The notes beneath the pieces are model-generated. The model had not been told where the DNA came from and searched no databases. It saw only the letters and a program-made list of their open reading frames with translations. This document shows, in pieces, positions 56,701-64,000 of a DNA stretch of 64,000 nt. Within the stretch, counting starts at the first letter, position 1; the number at the start of each line of letters is the position of its first letter. This DNA is from Peribolospora baueri (taxonomy: Eukaryota > Basidiomycota > Peribolosporomycetes > Peribolosporales > Peribolosporaceae). The stretch spans positions 1-64,000 of the forward strand of contig JAMDHS010000067.1 of the NCBI GenBank assembly GCA_029717555.1, in the 5' to 3' direction. A program made the position numbers and the translations under genes.

Positions 56701-59700
56701 TGAGTAAATGCGTGCCTGAAGTGTCGCATGATCAACGGTATCGCCACCCACGTTAGGTCGCCAGCGGAGAAGAGAGAGAGGTCTCGTTCGAGGCACTGTA
56801 TGAAAGAGGTATGGCGTGAGCGCCAGCGCGGCGGAAAACATCCCAGCCAAACTCACGCATTGGAAGATGACCTTCTTGTACCTCTCCTCTTCATACTCAG
56901 CTCCGAACAAGATGTTATCCTACAAGGAACAATCTCTGTCAGCCGGGGCTGTCGAAATGTTGCGCAAGCGAAACAGCCGTGAACGGTCAACAAGCTTTGA
57001 AGCTCAAGACGCACCCGAATCGTCTGGTTCTGCAGCCACGGCTCCTGACTGCAGAAGGCCACGCCACCGTTGCGCGGCAGGTTGCAGTGCGACTCAGGAG
57101 AGGGGCCGACGAAGTGCATCTCGCCGAGCAGAGCCGCGAGTGAGCTAGGAGGATGAATGGCGGGAGGGACGCGTTGTTCGTTAGAGCAAGAATAAAACAG
57201 GCCATTTCCGAAATGACCGCCCGAGCGCTTACCTCGATTTTCCACTGCCGGTGGGACCGCAAATCAAGTTTACCTGTGCCGAAGGAAGCGCTCAGACCCA
57301 GCGTGCCATCGAATCTAAAGGACGCAACGCAACGCACCTTTCCCTTGACAAATTCGACGTCGAGATGGAGGGTGAAGTCGCGTTGGCCCCTTTGCCCTGG
57401 CGCCGCGATGGCCTTGGTCCACCTGAATGAACAATTTCTGAACCCGATCCAGTCTTCCTCCTGCTGAGGCTCCGGAGGCGTGACCTCTGTCCACGCATCG
57501 ACGAGGGGAGTGGTTCTGAGAAAGTCGTCGACGCGCTGCAGGGAGATTTTGGCCTGCGGAGACGATGTCAGAGACAGGCGTAAGCACGACGTGATCAGCC
57601 AGACGTCCCCACACAAAGCCGTCTCCAAGCCAAAGGCGGAAAGCACAAGAGCGGGCATCTTATGCGCCGTACCTGCACGGCCCTCTGAATCATGAAGAAC
57701 GTCATCGACAGCTGACTCCTCAGTCCACCGAAGAGGGCGATAGAGGTGAACACGATCGATGCCGTAAGAGGGCGCCGAAGGACGAGTGCGTGAGCGACCC
57801 AGGCGGCTACCAAGGACATGTAGGGCAAAAGCCAGCTACGGTCGGGAAGCAGTGGGAGAGGAGAAAGAGGAGGAGAAGGTTGAGACGGGGCGGTCAACCG
57901 AGAGTGCGAGTAGACGAGGAGGCTGGCGGTCGACGCTCACTTGATCACAAAGTCGGCCACTTGGAGCCAGTTGCGCTTGGCGACCCACTTGAGCTCGGCC
58001 TCTCTCTGGTTTGCAATTTTTTCCTTGGTCTTTTCCTCCCAGCCGAACCTGGGAGAGACAGTGCGAACGGAGTGCAGCGTGAAGTGAGCTAACGACGACG
58101 GACTCGAGGTCCAAGGTCGAAAGACGTTGTCTCCGGAGCAGCCACGCACATCTTTGTGACCCGAAGCGCGTTTAGGGCTGACGAGGAACGAAAATAAAAT
58201 GAGTCGAAAAGACGTCAGGGTTTCCCGCGCTCAGACGGCTCGTCGTCTAGCGGTGCTTTTCAGCCGGTCGGAGAACGGATACCTTCGGTAGCTGTCTCGA
58301 GCCGGTGATCGCTCTTCGATCGAACGACATGCAAATGACGGTAACTGATTGTCAGTTCCGACTGCACCTTCGTAACCAAATTCAGAGAGACGGGCCAATC
58401 GCCACGACTACTCACCGCCTTCATCAAAGCCTTCTGCACCGGGTCGAACCTTACGGCCAAGAAAGAGATTTGAAACAGGGGGAGGCAAGCGCATACATTC
58501 AGTCAACTCGCCTTCCCCCCACCCATACGAACCCACGAGACTCACCTGGCGTTCACCAAAGTGGGGATGGGCAGGGTAATGATCATGACCGCGAGGCCGG
58601 CGAAGGCGCTCGTACCGAGGAGGTAGTGGAGGAAATAGATCGACATGGCGAGCTAGGAGAGATCCGTGGAGAGAAAGGACGAGACGTCTGCGTGAGTGCA
58701 AGGTAATCAATTGATCCGGTTCGAACCGACCGAACTACGACGTCGCTCCTCGCCCACCTGCATCGGAGCTTGGAGGGCAACCATTAAGAAGTCTCTTCCT
58801 TCGATGATGGTCTCAATGTCGGACGAGATGAGATTGTTGATCTTGCCCGTAAGGGCTGCCTTAGGACCATCCTTGCCCTCCTGTCTCTCCTTTTTCTTCT
58901 CGTTCGCACCTCCCTTGCCCTGATCGCCCTCCGAAGTCTCTTGGACAGGACTCGCGGCGTACGCCGAGGAAGTATCGCCATCAACTGCGACTTCGGCGGC
59001 CTCGACGGGGTCGACATTGGGCGCCTCGAGCGTAGCAGTGGAGGGGGGCGGGGCATCGCCGTCGTTGTCGGACGAGGCCGGAGACTCGTCCCCGGTTTGT
59101 TCGTCAGTGAGTCGGATGCGGAGCGAGTGCTTGAAGATGACCTGAGTCAGGATCGTCTGGACGCGGACGAGCAGGCGCGTCGTAACGAAAATGTAGGCCT
59201 GTGTGGAGAAGAGCGGTCGTGGCGAAGACGGCGCGGAGAATACTCAGCCTAAGAGATTCAGGGGGATATAGCGGTTGAAAAGCGGCAGTCTAACAAAGAG
59301 CTTTCCGTGCACCCACGTGGAAGAAGAAAGAGGAGGCCATGGGCCCAACGCCAAGGCCGACGACCCAAACCCACGGCTTGAAAATGGCGTCCTTTCCGTC
59401 CGTCTCAACGTAGCTGTTTTCCAGACGAACCGAGGATGATCAGATAATGTAAAGAGAACGAGCAGAGGTGAGAAGCGGAGCCGACATGGTCGCGCGAGCC
59501 AAGCAATACAGTGAAAGCGGCGCGAACGCACCTCAACAAATGGTTCATGCAGAATGGGGAGCAGAATTCGGCGATCGTGCGAAAGACGAGGACGGTGGCG
59601 AGGAAAAGGTAGTCCTTCCAAAATAGCCTGGCGAAGCCAATGAAGACGTGCTTGCCCGGCTTCTTCTTTTGCTTTCCCTTTTGGCCCTTCTTGGACTTGG

Positions 59701-60784
59701 CTTCGGCCGTTGCGAGGTGGCCGCCGTTCGAGTCGCCATTCGCCGTATGCACTCCGTCCACAGCCTCTTTCTGACCGCCCACGGGTCCGTGAAAATACGG
59801 ATCGAGCAACGGCAGTGCCTTGTCGGCCATCCAAGCCGCCCTGTTGTAATCTGCCAACGGAGGGAGCTCGTCTTCGGATACGGCGTCCACCTGAGAGGCA
59901 CGTCGGATGAGCGGCCACAACCAGGTCCAGGTGATGAAGCTGATCGATGAGCACGTTTGCTCTGGGTGCGGGCTGAGTTCGGGCATGTAGTCGTTGGGAC
60001 TCCGGACGGGTGTCCAAACGCGCGGGGTGATGAGGGGTATGAACGCACCGGCGAAGAAGACGAGGGAGAGGCGGAGGATGGAAACGGCGTAGAGGAGGCC
60101 GGGTTGGAGAGTGAAGAGAGGAGGATTTCGGTAGACGTAGGTGCACAAAGGGAGGATGTCTGTGAGCACGTAGATACTCATGGGTACGAAGAGAAGGACC
60201 ATTACCACCCTGCCCAGCGACCTGCGCGTCGAAACGCGCTTGGAGAAGGTCAGGATACAAGAGAAAGTGCTGAGGTAGGCGTAGAAGATGAGGTTGCCCA
60301 GCTCAAGGCACTCCTCAGAGCGCAGCTCGTGGCGAAGCTTCTCGAGGTCCTTCTTCTTCCGAAATCGCCTCTCCCATTCCTTCAAGAACCTTGCGCCGCC
60401 TTTCCCGTCGGCTTCGCCGTTCGAAACGATGAGCATGACGAGAGTGACGAGGGTGAGGACGGTGAGAACGAGAAGGGTAACAAAGCGAAGAAGGTTTAGA
60501 GAGAAGACGATCTTGCCATCGCTCTGCTCGACATAGCTGCCATCCTGTCGACCATGCGCGGCAGCTTGATCGGCGGATGGAGACGGCTTAACGGCTCCTC
60601 CTCCTTCCTCGTCCGGGTCGACGGCAAGGGCAGACTGGTACTGAGCCTGTTTACGAGCAAAGGCGCTGCGGAGCGCCAACTTTACCGTACGGGCGGCCTT
60701 CGTGACCGGGCGAGCGTGGACGATGAGGTGAAGGAGGAGCAAGAGGGCGGAGGCGGCGGCGGCGGCGGCGGGTAAGGCGCGCAC
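53788..60784 (-). CDS. ABC transporter, subfamily C (MRP type), full length
   Basis: About 20 exons. Those placed include 60784-59532, 59413-59317, 59198-58758, 58652-58546, 58449-58416, 58313-58283, 58177-58150, 58048-57941, 57835-57673, 57553-57338, 57273-57233, 57144-57015 and 56919-56857; the last ends at the stop 53788. Order: N-terminal membrane segments, TMD1 ([36 protein letters not shown]), NBD1, TMD2 ([15 protein letters not shown]), NBD2. NBD1 has Walker [18 protein letters not shown], signature [15 protein letters not shown] and Walker [16 protein letters not shown]2 has [30 protein letters not shown] and [16 protein letters not shown]. Both sites look intact. Such pumps export or vacuolarly sequester organic anions and conjugates. 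The 5' end is open: the frame continues upstream without a Met (WQDKKCSPVPGASSLFTPRS), so a first exon probably lies near 60.9 kb. Confidence 0.9.
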
Positions 60785-61922
60785 CCAGGTTGGCGCGAAG
60801 GGACTACGGGGAGTGAAGAGAGAAGAAGCGCCAGGGACGGGTGAGCATTTCTTGTCTTGCCATCGACGTCGCCTTCGTTTCGAAAGACGTCAGTCATGAG
60901 ACAGCCGTCCGCCAGCCACGATGGGGTCTCCATGAGCACGAGCTGAGCGGAGCCCGACTGGCAGGTTTGCTTGCTTCTCCTTGCCCGTGCTTTGGTGGTC
61001 GCTTGGCTCGCCTGCACATGTGCGCCGTTTATCCTCCTTCCTTCATCGATCTGGTTGCGACCCCACTCACTTTTCTGGCTGCGCCCGCATCGCGTGCCAA
61101 GGCGAGGCCGCTCGCGCGACGAGGGAGGAGAGGGAACGGTGGTGGAAGCGTAGCGACGGCGCTTCGGCCTTTGTCGGCGGTTGGCTCTTCCGGCCCTAAT
61201 CGGCGACGGAACGTAAGAAGGGAGGGAGGGAGGGAGAGGGGGCGGCGAGCGGGCGCGGCAGTTATACTTACTGCCAGTCCTTATCTATTCCGTCCGTCGG
61301 TGGAGCGATAAGGTGTCGAAGGCAAGTCCGATCGATCTCTTACCTGTTTCGTGTTCTTTGAACGGTCTTCCGTTAGTTGCGTTGGACCGTCTCGTGTGCC
61401 CCGGACGGCTTCCCACCCTTTGACTATCGCCCGCTCTTCCGAGCTCAACTCATCTCTGTCGCCAGCCGAGCGACATCAGCACCCGTCCGCGACCAAGCCT
61501 GCCCGGCCGACGCCTCGATCCGTGGTCACATGGGTGGGCGTGGGCGAAGAGTGCTCGGCATGGCCAGGCTGTGCTATCCAGGTGGAGCGAGCGGCGTTGG
61601 TGTCATCGGTCAGCACGACGGCATCCGGCGTCTCACTCTCCGCCTTTTCTTGCAGCCAACACAACACAACACAACACACACACACAGCTGCCTCCGTCGC
61701 GAGCTGCCTTGCATTGGCAGCTCAATTCTGCTCTCGCCCCCTTCTCTACAGAACCTCTAGATCGAAAAGGCTTCTGCAAAACGTTCGGTCTTCTTTTCAG
61801 AAGCAGTCGACAGGCATTTTTCACAGCCACGCTCCACCGCCTTGCTCCTTCCCACTGCTTTCTGCGCCTGTACATCTGTATCTGTGCGCACGCGCCAATG
61901 ACCTCTGACGATTCCGTTCGCC
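60785..61922. other. Intergenic region upstream of the ABC transporter
   Basis: About 1.1 kb. Its left end probably holds the missing first coding exon of the ABC transporter. A (ACAAC)n/(AC)n microsatellite lies at about 61657-61686. Small overlapping open frames on both strands show no splice support. Confidence 0.5.
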
Positions 61923-62378
61923 GGTCTGGACCTCGTCGACGATCATGAACACGCCGTGCTTCTCGGTGATCTTGCGAAGACCTTGGAAGAAGTGGGAAGA
62001 GGCGTGGTTGTCGCCGCCTTCGGACTGGACGGGCTCGACGATGAGTGCAGCGACTGGGCGGGTTTTCTTGCTGTCGTGGACGAGGAGACGAGGGGGGGAG
62101 CGGTCAGCAAGTCACAGCCAGGCGGAGGCGGGCTCTCCCCTCGTCCTGCCGCCATTGCACACGCACGAGTTGACGATCGTCTACTCCACGACGGCCAGGG
62201 CGTCGTCCTCGGCCTTTCGGTTCTCCCTCTCATGCTGCTCGAAGGGGTATTTGACGGCCGGCCAGGGCACCGCGGGCCAAGGCATGGCGGGGATGCGGGA
62301 GAGCCAGGTGCCTGGAGGTCATCTCGTCTGGGCTAAAGGCGGTGGAGCCACCGGAGCGCTCGCGGGCTCGGTAAGCCA
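61923..62378 (-). pseudogene. GABA transaminase gene fragment, central part
   Basis: Minus-strand blocks match 4-aminobutyrate aminotransferase upstream of the part kept at 32768-33221. Block 1 (about 62378-62316) reads AYRARERSGGSTAFSPDEMT. About 35 residues expected next (the SCMxNQxPGxP...AFHGR...SKAIHK region) are missing. Block 2 (about 62302-62186) reads IPAMPWPAVPWPAVKYPFEQ, HERENRKAEDDALAVVE, then a GTAGAC donor-like site. Block 3 (about 62060-61923) reads [50 protein letters not shown], after which similarity stops abruptly. It is truncated at both ends and internally deleted, so nonfunctional. The last 100 bp (61923-62022) match 33121-33220 at 96 of 100 positions. Confidence 0.85.
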
Positions 62379-62880
62379 TAAAAAAAATATAAATGAAAAA
62401 TGAAAACTAAAAATAAATAAGCCTCGCCCACAGGAGGGCCGTCAGAGAAGCCCACAGGAAGAAAGGTGATAATATGTGAAGGAAAAAGAAAAAGAGGGAA
62501 CTGCAGCATGCTTTCAAGGTCCTATGGCCGCAGATGAGGAATAGAGTGAGACCGAGGTAGACATGCGTCTCATCCTGGGCGCTCCTCTGCCCTTTTCTGA
62601 CTTTGAGCGCTATCTCACAGGAACACATTTTTTACTTTTTATTTTTATTTCTCGTCATACATACAACTCCTTCTCATCAGACCTATCTCACAGGACCACA
62701 TGTTTTTTTATTTTTATTATTTTGTTTTTCTTAGGAGTCCAATACATACAACTCCTTCTCATCAGAGGGGAAAAAGAAAAAAAAGAGAAAAGTTCAACAA
62801 AGTTGAACAAATCTTTAGAACAAAGGCTTAGCCTCAGCAGATCGTAGCAACAAGGCTACTCTACTGCTTACAGCACCCCG
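62379..62880. other. AT-rich block
   Basis: About 500 nt far richer in A and T than the rest of the window, with runs such as ATAAAAAAAATATAAATG at its left edge and TTTTTATTTTTATTATTTTG inside. It abuts the GABA-transaminase fragment and contains a direct duplication. No gene seen. Confidence 0.6.
62611..62766. repeat. Two direct copies of a 70-82-bp AT-rich unit
   Basis: Each copy begins TATCTCACAGGAxCACAT and ends AATACATACAACTCCTTCTC (first copy CATACATACAACTCC...) followed by ATCAG. Copy 1 is about 62611-62680, copy 2 about 62684-62765, with a T-rich middle that differs in length. Confidence 0.85.
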
Positions 62881-63512
62881 TTCCCATTCAAGTCGTCTGC
62901 AAGAGATTCACCCCCGCCCATATTTCAATTGCAATACGCAGGCAAGCGCCGCAGGCCTTTCCGCCCACGACGCCGTGACCCGCCAGCTATGGTTCACGAG
63001 CCGAAGCTCTATTCGTACGCGACTAACATGTGCGGGACAACGTCGTCGCTTCTAGCACGGATTCTGACTTAGAGGCGTTCAGCCATTATCGGCACGCTTG
63101 GTCGAGAACATCTTCCTTTCACGGCTCGCTCTGGACCTGTCCTGCGCTCGGAGCTCTCCGTCGTCCTTGCCCTACCTCCTGCGTCCTCCCATGCCTCTCA
63201 TATCTGGGGCAATCAGTCCCGTCACAACCCAGCCGCCGTTCGGACGCGCGGAAGAATGGGCACGTGACACATAACCCTATTGTAGTTAATACGTGCCTGA
63301 CTCCTGAACGCTCGGGCTTGGCCCCGCAACGAAGAACGGCAACGAGGGTCGCAACATCGATCACCAGCCCTTCTTCATCGCCACCGCTCACGCCAGCAAG
63401 AAATCAAGACACCAACCACATCGACACTCATCTCCGTCCGCTCTATCCGGACGCGCGACGGCAGGAGACCGCGACGAATTTGGGTCACGCGCGCCGTCGA
63501 TCGCTACTACAA

Positions 63513-64000
63513 ATGGGAGGCGAAGAGGATGAAAAACAACGGGTGGAAGACGAGGTAGTGTGGAGCACGTCGGACTACGAAGATGACAAGCACGCCTCAC
63601 ACCTTGGAGAGGCAGCTCACACTACTGGCACCGTAGCCGCCCCAGATCAAGGCCACGGCAACGACGGTGAGGGCGACGAAAACGCGGCCGCGAGACATCG
63701 AGAGCGTGACCCATCCATGGACCCTGTCGGCACTCCACATCGCCGGAGCTACTACGAACTGCAACGCGATGTGGACGACCTTTTTGCAAAGTATGCCGCC
63801 GGATGCCGCGAATCTCGTTCCGCCGACTCTTCTTTTTCTTCACCCTCCTCGCAAGGGCCCGACTCGCCTTCGCGCCAGATCGCGCTCCGCGACGTTCCTA
63901 GCGTGCTTGCCGACTTTGAGCGTGCGAGAGAGATCATTATTCTCGAGCCTAGCGGCAAGGCCGAGCTGGATTTCTTTGCCAAGTCCAACCCGGACCTCGT
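63513..64000 (+). CDS. Partial orphan CDS running off the window
   Basis: From the only Met in this frame (MGGEEDEKQRVEDEVVWST) the frame stays open to the last base, giving 162 residues before truncation. It is acidic and polar, with one helical stretch (YYELQRDVDDLFAKYAAG), a Ser-rich linker, and a more globular end (LRDVPSVLADFERAREIIIL, EPSGKAELDFFAKSNPDL). The same frame has no stop upstream back to 63027, 486 nt before that Met, so the true start may lie further 5' or the frame may be spliced to an upstream exon. No family recognised. Confidence 0.5.
   Translation, partial: MGGEEDEKQRVEDEVVWSTSDYEDDKHASHLGEAAHTTGTVAAPDQGHGNDGEGDENAAARHRERDPSMDPVGTPHRRSYYELQRDVDDLFAKYAAGCRESRSADSSFSSPSSQGPDSPSRQIALRDVPSVLADFERAREIIILEPSGKAELDFFAKSNPDL

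Noticed and set aside
58705-58740. tRNA-like GGTTCGAACC sequence
   Set aside because: The T-loop-like string lies in an ABC transporter intron and no cloverleaf arms or A-box could be placed around it.

Overview
The window is nuclear DNA from an intron-rich, GC-rich fungus. Most genes carry several short introns (about 50-125 nt, GT..AG, often GTGAGT or GTGCGT donors), upstream regions are CT-rich, and proteins have long Ser/Pro/Ala-rich linkers. A CRIB-type PAK-like kinase, a fungal MULE transposon and 10-20 introns per gene point to a basidiomycete, perhaps Pucciniomycotina (Microbotryomycetes-like). The phylum is well supported; the class is inference. No tRNA, rRNA or CRISPR array was recognised.

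Left third (0-22.5 kb): an orphan 811-aa protein (-), a 1,017-aa protein whose MYND zinc finger is split by a long insertion (-), a 130-aa one-membrane-span protein (+), a very large PAK/STE20-like kinase with an N-terminal CRIB-like motif and degenerate catalytic motifs (+), a SAP-like membrane protein (+) and a Ser-rich orphan (-).

Middle (23-36.5 kb): the RFT1-type N-glycosylation flippase-family protein (+) meets an intradiol ring-cleavage dioxygenase (-) tail to tail. Then come a secreted Lys/Val/Pro-rich modular repeat protein (-), translation elongation factor eEF1B-gamma (+), a broken fragment of a GABA transaminase gene (-) and a conserved-looking orphan (-).

36.8-40.8 kb is a transposon island. 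It holds a Mutator-like (MULE) transposase broken into two opposite-facing pieces, and on the minus strand a multi-exon reading unit ending in a truncated Ulp1-type (C48) protease domain. That unit lies between two arrays of the same degenerate ~21-bp repeat.

41-61 kb is a run of small-molecule genes: aldo/keto reductase (-), an AMP-forming acyl-CoA ligase ending in the peroxisomal signal SKL (+), a short-chain dehydrogenase (-), an MFS anion permease (-) and a full ABCC/MRP-type exporter (-). Together they could import, activate, oxidise or reduce, and export one compound class; that is inferred from proximity only.

The right edge (61.9-64 kb) holds a second GABA-transaminase fragment that overlaps the first by 100 bp at 96% identity, an AT-rich block with a direct repeat, and a reading frame that stays open for 974 nt and runs off the window.

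Exon joins were worked out by hand from splice motifs, reading-frame phase and family conservation. Those stated with exact coordinates keep frame throughout.
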